Positions 52,796 through 62,644 are shown, counted from the stretch's first letter. The stretch: DNA of 64,000 nucleotides from an uncultured Barnesiella sp. (GCA_944320015.1 CALUFO010000003.1:1-64000); one strand, 5' to 3'. The notes: a model not told the origin generated them from the letters alone. Numbers and translations: made by a program.

Positions 52796-53821
52796 TTACA
52801 AGCCCGCTATATAGGCGATGGCTCGCTCGAGAATCGTATCGACACCTTTCGAAGCCTGTTCGAGGTCCATATCTATCTTAAAACCATCGGTAGGCGCCAC
52901 GCCAAACTCGGTATGCTGCCCTTCGGCATCGTATATGGGAGAGGCCGAAAAACGTATGCTCCACCCGTTGGGCAATTCCGACGAAAATGGCAAACCGCTG
53001 CCGCCGCCCGTATAGTCGCCCATTACCACCACACGAGGCAATGCTTTCATCACCGATACAAAGTTATTGGCCGCACTGAATGTACCCCGGTTGGCCAACA
53101 CTACAACCGGCTTTTGATAACGAATGCGGGGCGAAGGAGTGTACTTAATGGGATACGGCTCTGAAAACTCCCGGTGTCCGGGACCTGTCTTGTGCGAAAT
53201 GTATCCGACCAGCGTCTCCTCGTTGATAAAACGCGACACCAATGTCTCGACATTCGACAACGACCCGCCGCCGTTGCTGCGCACATCGATAATCAGCCCC
53301 GTCGACGTGGCCAAATAGGCCAATATCTGATCGAGATTTCCCTCGCCTATGGTACTGGAAAAGCTCTCATAATACATGTATCCCACGTTCTGAGGCAATA
53401 TCTTGTATTTGATTCCACTCGTGTATCGGTAATCAAAGTCGAGGTAATACTCGTCGATAAGGCGCTCTTGATAATTCTCGGGCGAGCCATACAGCCACTC
53501 CCAATACCGCGACGTATTGTGGGCGGCGGTCAGGTTCACATGCCCGTCTTTCAATTCCATAAGCATCGCATCGCACACATCGAAAAGCTCCTCCGAAGTC
53601 ATATTCGCCGTCAGTTTCTTGCGATACTTGCCGCGTATCTCCTCCCAATCGAGTTCTTTGTACTCAAAAAAACAATAATGCTCATCGAGAATCGACCACA
53701 GTGCGTCGAAATTGCCATAAGGGTCGTCCGTAAACACCTCGACCTTGTGACACGACTGGAAAAGAAGCGTCGACAAGAGGGTGAAAAGGATTGCTATTTT
53801 CGATAACTTTTGTACTACCAT
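52796..53821 (-). CDS. S41 (tricorn/C-terminal processing) family peptidase, lipoprotein
   Basis: A 341-residue protein with lipobox LFQSC (about residue 24). The N-terminal helical part (DALWSILDEHYCFFEYKELD) is typical of Bacteroidota S41 proteins. The catalytic core has LIIDVRSNGGGSLSNVETLV and ANRGTFSAANNFV, which carries the serine nucleophile. The C-terminal APTDGFKIDMD region would line the active site. There is no PDZ domain. Probably an envelope protease with a structural or maturation role. Last gene of the parC operon, 18 bp after the barrel-protein gene. Confidence 0.9.
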   Translation of the reverse strand: MVVQKLSKIAILFTLLSTLLFQSCHKVEVFTDDPYGNFDALWSILDEHYCFFEYKELDWEEIRGKYRKKLTANMTSEELFDVCDAMLMELKDGHVNLTAAHNTSRYWEWLYGSPENYQERLIDEYYLDFDYRYTSGIKYKILPQNVGYMYYESFSSTIGEGNLDQILAYLATSTGLIIDVRSNGGGSLSNVETLVSRFINEETLVGYISHKTGPGHREFSEPYPIKYTPSPRIRYQKPVVVLANRGTFSAANNFVSVMKALPRVVVMGDYTGGGSGLPFSSELPNGWSIRFSASPIYDAEGQHTEFGVAPTDGFKIDMDLEQASKGVDTILERAIAYIAGL

Positions 53822-53839
53822 ACTCTTCGACTTGCTCTG

Positions 53840-54697
53840 TTAATGATAAACCGACACGATGCGGCGTGCCGGGCGTACCGACCGGAATATCTCGCCCGAA
53901 ATCCCCAACACAAAAGCATGTGTAAAAACCTGTGTGTCTATGTGGTTGACATGCGTCGTGCGCATCACTTGCCGATACCCGAGCCGCAAAGCCCGCTTGC
54001 CCAAATGCAAATCGACCGTGATATAATTGCGCAGGTCCACCCGGTTGTGCCAAGCCCCGAAATGAACCATTCCGTCGCAATTGCCTATGTAAAACATCTC
54101 GTAATAAGATTGTCCGAACTCCGGTGAGAAGAAGATTCCGACAACCGGCAACGAGGCTTGATAACGAAGTGTCACCGGCAACCGCTTGATGCGGAAGTGG
54201 TACGAAGCCATCGCCGTCGCCCCCAAATCGATGGCGGCTTTGGCCGTAGCCGGATTGTTGGAATTGCGCAGATTATACAACCCGCCCAACGTGAGAGCGG
54301 CTTCACCGCCACCGGCAAGCCACAACCCATCGCATACCCGCCAACGCCTCAACATCGCAAACGAATAATCAAAATAGCCCGACAACATGGAGCCATTTCC
54401 CTCCGGATTGGTCATCGAAGCGAACGTTCCCAAAACCGCATGGCGGGTGAGCCACTGCTCGGGAGCGAAACTCGCAGCCCGCAACCTCTCGTAGCCCAAC
54501 GACAACATGGGGCCGCCATAGCGTATCGGCGTCAAATAGGTGTCGAGCGCGCTTTGCCGGCCTACCTCCAACGTGAAAGCCGTAGCGACAGGGCGCAACG
54601 GTTCTCGCTCAGGGTCTTGGCCACACAGCGTCGCCGGGGAGAGGAAAGAAAACACCACCCCCGCCAAAATACACCACACTGTTTTTCGCACGATCAT
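53840..54697 (-). CDS. Outer membrane protein, DUF3316-like
   Basis: A 285-residue protein with a Sec signal (MIVRKTVWCILAGVVFSFLS, then PATLCGQ). The mature part is beta-rich with glycine and aromatic residues (GPMLSLGYERLRAA, LRLGYRQVMRTTHVNHIDTQ, THAFVLGISGEIF), suggesting a small outer membrane barrel. I link it to DUF3316 from memory. It lies 2 bp after parC and 18 bp before the S41 peptidase gene. Function unknown. Confidence 0.78.
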   Translation of the reverse strand: MIVRKTVWCILAGVVFSFLSPATLCGQDPEREPLRPVATAFTLEVGRQSALDTYLTPIRYGGPMLSLGYERLRAASFAPEQWLTRHAVLGTFASMTNPEGNGSMLSGYFDYSFAMLRRWRVCDGLWLAGGGEAALTLGGLYNLRNSNNPATAKAAIDLGATAMASYHFRIKRLPVTLRYQASLPVVGIFFSPEFGQSYYEMFYIGNCDGMVHFGAWHNRVDLRNYITVDLHLGKRALRLGYRQVMRTTHVNHIDTQVFTHAFVLGISGEIFRSVRPARRIVSVYH

Positions 54698-54699
54698 AC

Positions 54700-57378
54700 T
54701 TAAAACAATCTCATTTGCCCCGAATCATTATCGCCCGATGCGCCTTCCGCATTATCGGGCAGCGCGTCGGCATCGGGATTTTCAGCGGTTTCGGCATCGG
54801 CGCTCTCCTCATTCCTCAACGGTTCCAACTCTTCGATACCCGCCACCGCATAGGTAGTCAAGCGCTTCCCTTTGGCCTTGAAGCCCTTCACGGCGATAAA
54901 CTCGGCGGCATCGACCACCAAAGGCTCCCGGAAAGAGTCGCCCTCGCCAAACCTCACTTCGATACGGGGATAAGGAGTGTCGGTAATCAACAATAGGCGG
55001 GAATCGGGATTCTCGCCCAAAAAACTCTGCTTGCGACTGCTCGACTCGAAAACAAAACGTTTCAGATAGGGATACCCCTGCGTAGCGTCGTACAACGCCA
55101 CCGTCCAGACTTTATCGGGTTCGAATTTTTCTATGGTCAGGATATTGGGGTCGTAGTGGTTTGTCGCATCGGACGAGGTGGTATAATACTCGCCGTTTTG
55201 TAAAACGACGAGTACTTGGTCGTCGCCATGAAATTCGCCCAGATATTCACCCCGGCCGTCGTAATTGAGGCGTAGCACATCACGGTCGAACCACACTTTG
55301 CGGCCGCCCAGTGTCGAGCCACCCCGCTCTTTCAACGAAATGCGGTGAATCTCGTTTTTGGTCAAAATATTACCCATAGACTGGCGCCCCTTGATGGCGA
55401 TTTCACTGAAATCACGGTCGACAAACAGCGTCTTCATACGAGGCTTCGGCACGAATGTCACACGCAGCACCTCGGCCTCGCCGTTGGGATTGGCCGTGAA
55501 CCACACTACCCTCGAGCCCGGCTTCCCCTGCGTGAGGTCATACTCTTTGTCGCGCGTGACACCCGTCACGGCAAACCGTTTCATATAGTGCAAGCCCGCT
55601 TTGCCGTCCCGGTAAACCACATTATAAATAGTGCGGTTATCGTTCTTTTTAAACACGGCGATATGCAGCAGGTTCTTGCCCACAAACATTTTCTCACTTA
55701 CCTTCACCACTTTATACTTGCCATCACGGTAAAAAAGGATAATATCGTCAATATCGGAGCAATTGCACACAAACTCGTCCTTTTTCAACGACGTACCGAT
55801 AAATCCCTCTTCCCGGTTGATATAAAGTTTCTCGTTCGCCTCGACGACTTTGGCGGCCTCGATCGTATCGAAACTGCGAATTTCGGTTTGGCGTGGATAA
55901 CGACTGCCATACTTCTCGCGCAGTGAGTCGTACCATTTAATCGTATAGTCGACCAAATGTTCTATGTCATAATCTATTTGAGCGATCTGTTCTTTCTTGG
56001 CAGCGATAAGTTCGTCGGCCTTATCCGAATTGAATTTAAGGATACGGGCCATCTTGATTTCCATCAGTTTGAGAATATCGTCGCTCGTGACCTCACGGAT
56101 AAACGAAGGCTTGAAAGGCTCCAACCGCTTATCGACATGGGCGACAGCCTCGTCCATAGAACGGCTCTCTTCAAACTCCTTATCCTTATAAATGCGTTTC
56201 TCGATAAATATCTTTTCCAACGAAGCGAAATGCAATATTTCTTGCGCCTCGCCTCTCTGAATAAGCAATTCTTTATGCAACAGATCCTTAGTATTCTCGA
56301 CACTGATACGCAACAAATCGCTCACCGTCATAAAATGCGGCTTCTCGTCGTTGATGACACAGCAGTTGGGCGAGATGCTCACCTCGCAATCGGTAAAGGC
56401 ATACAATGCGTCGATAGCTTTGTCGGAAGAGGTGCCCGGTATGAGGTGTACCAAGATCTCGGCATGTTGGGCGGTATTGTCGTCGACCTTGCGAATTTTT
56501 ATCTTGCCCTTTTCTTGCGCTTTGAGAATCGACTCGATCAAAGTCGATGTCGTTTTGCCGTAAGGCACCTCGACAATCGAGAGGGTGCGGTTGTCGATTT
56601 TCTCGATTTTGGCGCGCACCTTCACGCTTCCGCCCCGCTCGCCATCGTTATACTTCGATACATCGATATATCCTCCGGTTTGAAAGTCGGGATAGAGGTG
56701 AAACTCCTCTCCTCGCAGATAAGCGACGGCAGCCTGCAATATCTCGTTGAAGTTGTGGGGCAATATTTTCGACGCCAATCCCACGGCGATACCCTCGACC
56801 CCCTGTGCCAATAGCAACGGGAACTTCACCGGCAAGGTGACCGGCTCTTTTTTACGGCCGTCGTAAGAGAGTTTCCACTCGGTGGTTTTGGGATTGAACA
56901 CCACGTCCAAAGCAAACTTCGACAAACGAGCCTCGATGTAACGGGGAGCGGCGGCCGAGTCGCCCGTGAGGATATTTCCCCAGTTTCCTTGGCACTCGAT
57001 CAACAACTCTTTCTGTCCCAGTTGCACCAATGCGTCGCCGATAGAAGCGTCGCCGTGCGGGTGGAACTGCATGGTGTGACCCACGACATTCGCCACCTTG
57101 TTGAACCGGCCGTCATCGAGCAGTTTCATGGCATGGAGAATGCGACGCTGTACCGGTTTCAACCCGTCGGCCAAATGAGGCACAGCCCTCTCGAGTATCA
57201 CATAAGAGGCATAATCGAGGAACCAGTTCTGAAACATTCCCGACAATTGAAACTTCGTATCCGGCTTGTCCGATACCGGCACTTTATAGGTCGAATGGAG
57301 TTCTGCCGAATCAGGAGTCTCGGCAGAACGCTCCTGAGGCATATCCTCTTCCAGCGGTGTCGTTAGTTCGTCGCTCAT
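54700..57378 (-). CDS. parC: DNA topoisomerase IV subunit A
   Basis: An 892-residue type IIA topoisomerase A subunit. The breakage-reunion domain begins LDYASYVILERAVPHLADGL; the catalytic tyrosine is in AAPRYIEARLSKFA. The C-terminal domain (about 530-840) has beta-propeller-like blades (VVVLQNGEYYTTSSDA) but not the GyrA box, supporting ParC over GyrA. A long acidic tail ends DNDSGQMRLF. It decatenates chromosomes with ParE, which is not in this window. First gene of a three-gene operon. Confidence 0.93.
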   Translation of the reverse strand: MSDELTTPLEEDMPQERSAETPDSAELHSTYKVPVSDKPDTKFQLSGMFQNWFLDYASYVILERAVPHLADGLKPVQRRILHAMKLLDDGRFNKVANVVGHTMQFHPHGDASIGDALVQLGQKELLIECQGNWGNILTGDSAAAPRYIEARLSKFALDVVFNPKTTEWKLSYDGRKKEPVTLPVKFPLLLAQGVEGIAVGLASKILPHNFNEILQAAVAYLRGEEFHLYPDFQTGGYIDVSKYNDGERGGSVKVRAKIEKIDNRTLSIVEVPYGKTTSTLIESILKAQEKGKIKIRKVDDNTAQHAEILVHLIPGTSSDKAIDALYAFTDCEVSISPNCCVINDEKPHFMTVSDLLRISVENTKDLLHKELLIQRGEAQEILHFASLEKIFIEKRIYKDKEFEESRSMDEAVAHVDKRLEPFKPSFIREVTSDDILKLMEIKMARILKFNSDKADELIAAKKEQIAQIDYDIEHLVDYTIKWYDSLREKYGSRYPRQTEIRSFDTIEAAKVVEANEKLYINREEGFIGTSLKKDEFVCNCSDIDDIILFYRDGKYKVVKVSEKMFVGKNLLHIAVFKKNDNRTIYNVVYRDGKAGLHYMKRFAVTGVTRDKEYDLTQGKPGSRVVWFTANPNGEAEVLRVTFVPKPRMKTLFVDRDFSEIAIKGRQSMGNILTKNEIHRISLKERGGSTLGGRKVWFDRDVLRLNYDGRGEYLGEFHGDDQVLVVLQNGEYYTTSSDATNHYDPNILTIEKFEPDKVWTVALYDATQGYPYLKRFVFESSSRKQSFLGENPDSRLLLITDTPYPRIEVRFGEGDSFREPLVVDAAEFIAVKGFKAKGKRLTTYAVAGIEELEPLRNEESADAETAENPDADALPDNAEGASGDNDSGQMRLF

Positions 57379-57466
57379 AGACTGTATTTGGATTTATATA
57401 CCGAAAAGCGCACACCATGCGCTGCTCTTTTTAATTTTTAAGGGTATGTATGACTACATTCCCCTG

Positions 57467-57474
57467 CAAAAATA
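57467..57474 (-). promoter_or_regulatory. Predicted promoter of the parC operon
   Basis: Minus strand TATTTTTG (complement of 57467-57474), a TAnnTTTG match giving a leader of about 80 nt before the parC ATG. Confidence 0.45.
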
Positions 57475-57497
57475 CAAATTAAATCGAAAAAAATCAT

Positions 57498-57505
57498 TTA
57501 CTTTG
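57498..57505 (+). promoter_or_regulatory. Predicted promoter of glyS operon
   Basis: TTACTTTG differs from TAnnTTTG at one position; it lies about 85 nt before the ATG at 57591 and points away from the parC promoter. Confidence 0.35.
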
Positions 57506-57590
57506 CGTTCTAAAATAGCGCTCTTGAAAAAGAAATCGAGCCTCGAAAACAAAAAACAAAACAGAAGAAAGCAATAAACATACATAAAAA

Positions 57591-59135
57591 ATGGCACAAG
57601 AAGACGTTTTCAAAAAATTGGTATCTCATTGTAAAGAATATGGATTTGTATTCCCTTCGAGCGAAATATACGACGGCCTGGCCGCCGTGTATGACTACGG
57701 CCAAATGGGAGTGGAATTGAAAAACAACATAAAAAAATACTGGTGGGACAGCATGGTGCTGTTGCACGAAAACATCGTGGGCATAGACTCGGCTATCTTC
57801 ATGCACCCCACGATCTGGAAAGCCTCGGGGCACGTCGACGCGTTCAACGACCCCTTGATCGACAACAAGGACTCCAAGAAACGCTACCGTGCCGATGTGC
57901 TTATCGAAGACTGTATCGCCAAAATGGACGAGAAAATCGAGAAAGAGGTGGAGAAAGCCGCCAAACGGTTCGGCGAATCGTTCGACGAAAAACTGTTCAG
58001 AGAAACCAATCCCCGCGTCTTGGAGCATCAAGCCAAGCGCGACGAGTTGCACGCCCGGTATGCCAAGGCCATGAACGATGTCGACTTGAACGAGTTGCGC
58101 CAAATTATTCTCGACTATGAAATCGTATGCCCGATCAGCGGCACCAAAAACTGGACCGAAGTACGCCAATTCAATCTCATGTTCTCGACTGAGATGGGCT
58201 CGACGGCCGACGGCGCCATGAAAGTATATCTGCGGCCCGAGACAGCACAAGGCATTTTTGTCAACTTCCTCAACGTACAGAAAACAGGGCGCATGCGCAT
58301 CCCGTTCGGTATCGCACAAATCGGTAAAGCATTCCGCAACGAGATCGTAGCCCGCCAGTTCATCTTCCGCATGCGGGAATTTGAGCAAATGGAAATGCAA
58401 TTCTTCGTACGTCCCGGCGAGGAATTGAAGTGGTTCGAAAAATGGAAAGAGACCCGCTTGAAATGGCACAAAGCGCTGGGATTGGGCGACCACAAATATC
58501 GCTTCCACGACCACGAGAAATTGGCACACTATGCCAACGCCGCCACCGACATCGAGTTTGAAATGCCATTCGGCTTCAAAGAAGTAGAGGGTATCCACTC
58601 CCGCACCAATTTCGACTTGGGCAACCACGAGAAATTTTCGGGCAAAAAAATCCAATACTTCGACCCCGAGCTGGGCGAGTCATACACCCCGTATGTAATC
58701 GAAACCTCGATTGGCGTAGACCGCATGTTCCTGAGCGTAATGGCCGCCGCCTACTGCGAAGAAACTCTCGAAGGCGGCGACAGCCGTGTGGTACTGCGAT
58801 TGCCGGCCGCGCTCGCTCCCGTAAAAGTCGCCGTGATGCCGTTGGTACGCAAAGACGGTCTGCCCGAGAAGGCCCGCGAAATCATCGACAACCTGCGCTT
58901 CGATTTCAAATGCCAGTATGACGAAAAAGACTCCATCGGGAAACGTTACCGCCGCCAAGACGCTATCGGCACGCCGTTCTGCGTAACGGTCGATCACCAA
59001 ACACTCGAAGACAACACCGTGACCATACGGTTCCGCGACTCTATGGAACAACAGCGGGTAAACATCGACCAGTTGCAAAGTATCATCGGCGAGCAGGTGA
59101 GCCTGAAATCCTTATTGAAAAAAATTGTAGAATAA
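57591..59135 (+). CDS. glyS: Glycyl-tRNA synthetase (dimeric, single-chain type)
   Basis: A 514-residue class II synthetase of the alpha2 type. Motif 1 region YWWDSMVLLHENIVGIDSAI; RPETAQGIFVNF and RIPFGIAQIGKAFRNE (motif 2); SIGVDRMFLSVM (motif 3); and an anticodon-binding domain (VAVMPLVRKDGLPEKAREII). It charges tRNA-Gly. It leads an operon with lemA and an FKBP gene, with gaps of 17 and 19 bp. Confidence 0.97.
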   Translation: MAQEDVFKKLVSHCKEYGFVFPSSEIYDGLAAVYDYGQMGVELKNNIKKYWWDSMVLLHENIVGIDSAIFMHPTIWKASGHVDAFNDPLIDNKDSKKRYRADVLIEDCIAKMDEKIEKEVEKAAKRFGESFDEKLFRETNPRVLEHQAKRDELHARYAKAMNDVDLNELRQIILDYEIVCPISGTKNWTEVRQFNLMFSTEMGSTADGAMKVYLRPETAQGIFVNFLNVQKTGRMRIPFGIAQIGKAFRNEIVARQFIFRMREFEQMEMQFFVRPGEELKWFEKWKETRLKWHKALGLGDHKYRFHDHEKLAHYANAATDIEFEMPFGFKEVEGIHSRTNFDLGNHEKFSGKKIQYFDPELGESYTPYVIETSIGVDRMFLSVMAAAYCEETLEGGDSRVVLRLPAALAPVKVAVMPLVRKDGLPEKAREIIDNLRFDFKCQYDEKDSIGKRYRRQDAIGTPFCVTVDHQTLEDNTVTIRFRDSMEQQRVNIDQLQSIIGEQVSLKSLLKKIVE

Positions 59136-59152
59136 ACAAAATACACTTCGAT

Positions 59153-59731
59153 ATGAAATACTTCGTCCAATCCATTTTTGCGGTCATCATCGCCGCGTTG
59201 CTCTCCTCTTGCAGCTACAACAGCATTGTTGAAGCCGACGAGAACATCAATGCCCAATGGGCGAAAGTGGAGAATCAATACCAACGCCGCGCCGATTTGG
59301 TCCCCAACTTGGTCAACACCGTCAAAGGCTATGCCGCTCACGAAAGCGAAACCCTCGAAGCCGTGATAGCCGCACGCTCCAAAGCGACCCAAGTCACTGT
59401 CGACCCGGCCAACTTGACCGAAGAAAGCCTGCAAAAATACCAAGCGGCACAAGGCGAATTGTCCAGCGCGCTGGGCAAACTGCTGGCGATCACCGAGAAC
59501 TATCCCGACTTGAAAGCCAACCAAAACTTCCTCGAACTGCAAGCTCAACTCGAAGGCACCGAGAACCGCATCGCCACGGAGCGCGCGCGCTACACCGACG
59601 CGGTGAACGCCTACAACAAAAAAATCCGCAAATTCCCGGCGCTAATTACCGCCAAGATATTCGGATTCGATGCCAAACCCCAGTTCAAAGCCGAAGAAAG
59701 CGCCGCACAAGCTCCTGTCGTGGAATTTTAA
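59153..59731 (+). CDS. lemA: LemA family protein
   Basis: A 192-residue protein with a lipobox-like LLSSC near residue 20, then the LemA helical core: NINAQWAKVENQYQRRADLV, PNLVNTVKGYAAHESE, then RYTDAVNAYNKKIRKFPALI. LemA proteins are envelope proteins of uncertain function, in some species linked to membrane stress. The cysteine suggests lipid anchoring here. Confidence 0.95.
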   Translation: MKYFVQSIFAVIIAALLSSCSYNSIVEADENINAQWAKVENQYQRRADLVPNLVNTVKGYAAHESETLEAVIAARSKATQVTVDPANLTEESLQKYQAAQGELSSALGKLLAITENYPDLKANQNFLELQAQLEGTENRIATERARYTDAVNAYNKKIRKFPALITAKIFGFDAKPQFKAEESAAQAPVVEF

Positions 59732-59750
59732 TCAATAGCTATATATCCTT

Positions 59751-60302
59751 ATGAAAAAATTACCTGTTTTATTACTGGCATGTCTCTTGATAGGCATTGC
59801 CTCTTGCGCAGAATCCGAAGATTATTGGAGCCAATACGAAGAGTGGAGAACCACCAACGACGCATGGTTCATCGAGCAGCTCGGAGCCAGAGACGACGAG
59901 GGTAACCCTGTCTACACCAAGGTTGTGCCCAACTGGGATCCCAGCATCTATGTGCTGATGAAATACTACAACGACACAAGCCTCAACCGCGATGCCCAGT
60001 CGCCTTACCAAACCAGCACGGTCGATGTGATATACAAAGGCATGCTCTACAACGGGACACCTTTCGACTCGTCCTATTTGAAAACTGACAGTATCTACCG
60101 CAGCCAAGTGAAGCAAAACATCAAGGGGTGGATTGTCGCCCTCGAACAAATGAAGGTGGGAGACAGTTGCCGGGTAATCATTCCGCAAACTTTGGGATAT
60201 GGCGCCCAATACATGTCGTCGCTCATTCTCCCCTACACCACATTGGTATTCGACATGAAGCTGGTCGGCATACCCGGTTTGGAAAAGCCGGTCACCGAGT
60301 GA
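59751..60302 (+). CDS. FKBP-type peptidyl-prolyl isomerase, lipoprotein
   Basis: A 183-residue protein with lipobox IASC (MKKLPVLLLACLLIGIASC) and a C-terminal FKBP domain (about 85-175: VDVIYKGMLYNGTPFDSSYL, GWIVALEQMKVGDSCRVIIP, LGYGAQYMSSLILPYTTLVF). A folding helper in the envelope. Last gene of the glyS operon, followed by a terminator. Confidence 0.92.
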   Translation: MKKLPVLLLACLLIGIASCAESEDYWSQYEEWRTTNDAWFIEQLGARDDEGNPVYTKVVPNWDPSIYVLMKYYNDTSLNRDAQSPYQTSTVDVIYKGMLYNGTPFDSSYLKTDSIYRSQVKQNIKGWIVALEQMKVGDSCRVIIPQTLGYGAQYMSSLILPYTTLVFDMKLVGIPGLEKPVTE

Positions 60303-60326
60303 AAGACAGCCCCATTGCGATTATAA

Positions 60327-60361
60327 TAAAAACGGCTGCCTTTCGAGTTAGCCGTTTTTAT
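60327..60361 (+). terminator. Terminator after the FKBP gene
   Basis: TAAAAACGGCT ... AGCCGTTTTTA stem with a short loop and terminal T run. Confidence 0.85.
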
Positions 60362-60378
60362 TTATCGCCATTTTGTCA

Positions 60379-60386
60379 TACATTTG
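60379..60386 (+). promoter_or_regulatory. Predicted promoter of phoU
   Basis: TACATTTG, a TAnnTTTG match about 90 nt before the ATG at 60478. No clear -33 box; no Pho box is apparent to me. Confidence 0.45.
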
Positions 60387-60477
60387 TAAAACCAATGAAA
60401 CAAGAAAGTAACACAAACAAATTTCCTTTGTTTCAAGATTATAAGTATAACCCATTCACTACTAAAAAACTGCACAA

Positions 60478-61146
60478 ATGATATACATCGAAAAAGAACT
60501 CGACGACCTGAAAAAAGAGGTACTCGAAATGTGGGATTTGGTCAATTCCCAACTCAACCGAGCCGGCGAAGCCCTGCTCTCCATGGATAAAGAACTGGCG
60601 CATGAAGTAACCTACCGCGAGAAAAGAGTCAATGCCTTTGAACTGAAAATCGACAGCGATTGCGAAGACATCATCGGGCTATACAACCCCGTAGCGCTCG
60701 ACTTGCGATTCACGCTCGCCATGATGAAGGCCAGCAACAACCTCGAGCGTATCGCCGACTTCTGCGACGGTATCGCCCGGTTTGTCATCGACTATCCCGA
60801 AGTGAATATCGAATCGGAACTGTTCGAAAAAACCGGTATCAAAGAAATGCTCGACATCGTAAAATCGATGATGCACCAAGCCCAAAACGCCTTGATCGAA
60901 GAAAAATCGTCCGAGGCCATCGCCGTCTTCAACAAAGACCACCGCGTAGATGAGCTCAACCACGCCGCCGTGCCCATCATCGCCGAGTACCTGCAACAGT
61001 TCCCCGAAAGAGCCGTCGAGTGCCTCAACCTCATCAGCATCATACGGCGCCTCGAACGTATCGGAGACCACTGCAACAACATCGCCGAGGAAATCGTATT
61101 CTATCTCGACGCCAAGATTCTGAAACACGCCGGGAAACAAGGCTGA
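60478..61146 (+). CDS. phoU: Phosphate-specific transport regulator PhoU
   Basis: A 222-residue all-helical protein with two PhoU repeats. Metal-binding motifs of the (E/D)xxxD type are seen in the pairs ALDLRFTLAMMKASNNLERI / DFCDGIA and NLISIIRRLERIGDHCNNIA / EEIVFYL. PhoU links the Pst transporter to PhoR signalling. No pst or phoB genes are adjacent, so it forms a separate unit here. Confidence 0.94.
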   Translation: MIYIEKELDDLKKEVLEMWDLVNSQLNRAGEALLSMDKELAHEVTYREKRVNAFELKIDSDCEDIIGLYNPVALDLRFTLAMMKASNNLERIADFCDGIARFVIDYPEVNIESELFEKTGIKEMLDIVKSMMHQAQNALIEEKSSEAIAVFNKDHRVDELNHAAVPIIAEYLQQFPERAVECLNLISIIRRLERIGDHCNNIAEEIVFYLDAKILKHAGKQG

Positions 61147-61238
61147 CACCCCCCGGAACATATCGACGGCACAGCCTCCATAAAGTGTTTTTATCATCTT
61201 TTACGGTAAAAAAGGCTCCTACTATCGTAAGAAAGTAA

Positions 61239-61246
61239 TATCTTTG
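61239..61246 (+). promoter_or_regulatory. Predicted promoter of the DUF4919-like gene
   Basis: TATCTTTG, a TAnnTTTG match about 92 nt before the ATG at 61339. Confidence 0.45.
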
Positions 61247-61338
61247 TCTACCGTAACAGAGAAAGGCGGGCTCGTGTCTACATGTATGACAACACCCCTG
61301 CGACAGAGCGTCGCAAACCTGCAAGACCAATAAAAAAG

Positions 61339-62037
61339 ATGAAACATTTGTGCATAACTTTCATACTCCTCCTTGGCATAAGTCTCTCACCACTCTATGC
61401 CATCGGGACCGAGCCGATGGAAATACCCGACATGGAGAAAATAGAGCATGCTGTCCGGGACAGCCGCTCGCCCTACTACTACCCCGATTTGATGAAAAAG
61501 TACTTCGGCAACGACACGACCATGACGTTGCAAGAGTTTCGTCATCTCTATTTGGGCTATGCCAGTCAGGAAGACTACAGCCCCTACCGCACCGTAGAAA
61601 TACCGCAACACATCGAACAAATGTATCTCCAAACGATACATACCGAATCGGAGTGCGACTCGCTCATCAAATACGCACGAATGGCTTTGGACGACATTCC
61701 TTTCGACCTGCGGCAAATCAACTTCCTCGTCTACGGGCTGCGGCAAAAAGGCGAAACCCGGGAAGCCGACTTATGGGAATATCGCCTGAAAGGCATCATA
61801 CAGGCCATTCTCTCGACCGGCGACGGCAAAGCGCCCGAAACGGCTTGGTATGTCATCTATCCTGCCGACGAATACAACATCGTAAACCGGCAGGGATTCA
61901 CCGCCACCGAATTTACGTTTGTGGAACCATATTTCGACTACATCTCTATCGAAAAGAACCCGCTCAAACTCGAAGGCTTCTACTTCAACGTGAAGAAACT
62001 GCTCAAAGAATACAACCGTAAATTCTATGAGCGGTAA
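61339..62037 (+). CDS. Secreted DUF4919-like protein
   Basis: 232 residues from ATG 61339 (MKHLCITFILLLGISLSPLYA signal peptide). The mature protein is helical with conserved-looking segments SPYYYPDLMKKYFGND, TLQEFRHLYLGYASQEDYSP, then GDGKAPETAWYVIYPADEYN. I assign it to DUF4919 from memory; function unknown. It precedes the SlyD-like gene by 43 bp. Confidence 0.78.
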   Translation: MKHLCITFILLLGISLSPLYAIGTEPMEIPDMEKIEHAVRDSRSPYYYPDLMKKYFGNDTTMTLQEFRHLYLGYASQEDYSPYRTVEIPQHIEQMYLQTIHTESECDSLIKYARMALDDIPFDLRQINFLVYGLRQKGETREADLWEYRLKGIIQAILSTGDGKAPETAWYVIYPADEYNIVNRQGFTATEFTFVEPYFDYISIEKNPLKLEGFYFNVKKLLKEYNRKFYER

Positions 62038-62080
62038 AACCCCTCCAACGAATACTAACTCCTTAATTACATAAAACCTT

Positions 62081-62644
62081 ATGGAAATAAAACCAGGTAA
62101 ATTTGTGGTTCTCACCTACGACCTCTATGCCGGCGCAGGCGAACCGGAAGAGACTTTGATGATGCGCGCCACCGACGAAATGCCCGACCAGTTTGTTTTT
62201 GGCGTCGAACAAAATATTCTTCCTGCAATGATGAAACGGCTCGAAGGATTGAAACAAGGCGACAAATTCGACTTCGTTCTCTCCTGCGACGAGGCTTTCG
62301 GCGAACGCAACGAAGAGCATGTGATCGAACTCGACAAAAACATCTTCATGGTCGACGGCAAATTCGACGACCAAACCGTATTCGAAGGAAACACCGTTCC
62401 CATGATGACCGCCGAAGGCTACCGCATCAACGGCTCGGTACTGAAAGTTTCGGACAATAAAGTCCTCATGGACTTCAACCACCCGCTGGCCGGCGAGAAC
62501 CTGCACTATGTGGGTATGGTGAAACTCGTGCGCGACGCCACCGACGAAGAACTGCACCCCCGCCACAGTTGCGGCTGCGGCTGCGGTCACGACCATAGCG
62601 GTTGCGGCGACGGCTGCGGCGATTGCTGCGACGGCTGCCACTAA
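62081..62644 (+). CDS. SlyD-like FKBP peptidyl-prolyl isomerase with Cys/His-rich tail
   Basis: A 187-residue protein. The FKBP domain with an IF-type chaperone insert spans about 1-155 (FVVLTYDLYAGAGEPEET, LEGLKQGDKFDFVLSCDEAF, FNHPLAGENLHYVGMVKLV). The last 25 residues are dense in Cys, His, Gly and Asp (HSCGCGCGHDHSGCGDGCGD), a metal-binding tail like the histidine-rich end of SlyD, which binds nickel. It probably folds client proteins in the cytoplasm and may store or deliver a metal. Confidence 0.94.
   Translation: MEIKPGKFVVLTYDLYAGAGEPEETLMMRATDEMPDQFVFGVEQNILPAMMKRLEGLKQGDKFDFVLSCDEAFGERNEEHVIELDKNIFMVDGKFDDQTVFEGNTVPMMTAEGYRINGSVLKVSDNKVLMDFNHPLAGENLHYVGMVKLVRDATDEELHPRHSCGCGCGHDHSGCGDGCGDCCDGCH

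Noticed and set aside
53174..53806. Plus-strand open frame of 210 codons
   Set aside because: Antisense to the S41 peptidase, with no start signals or family resemblance.
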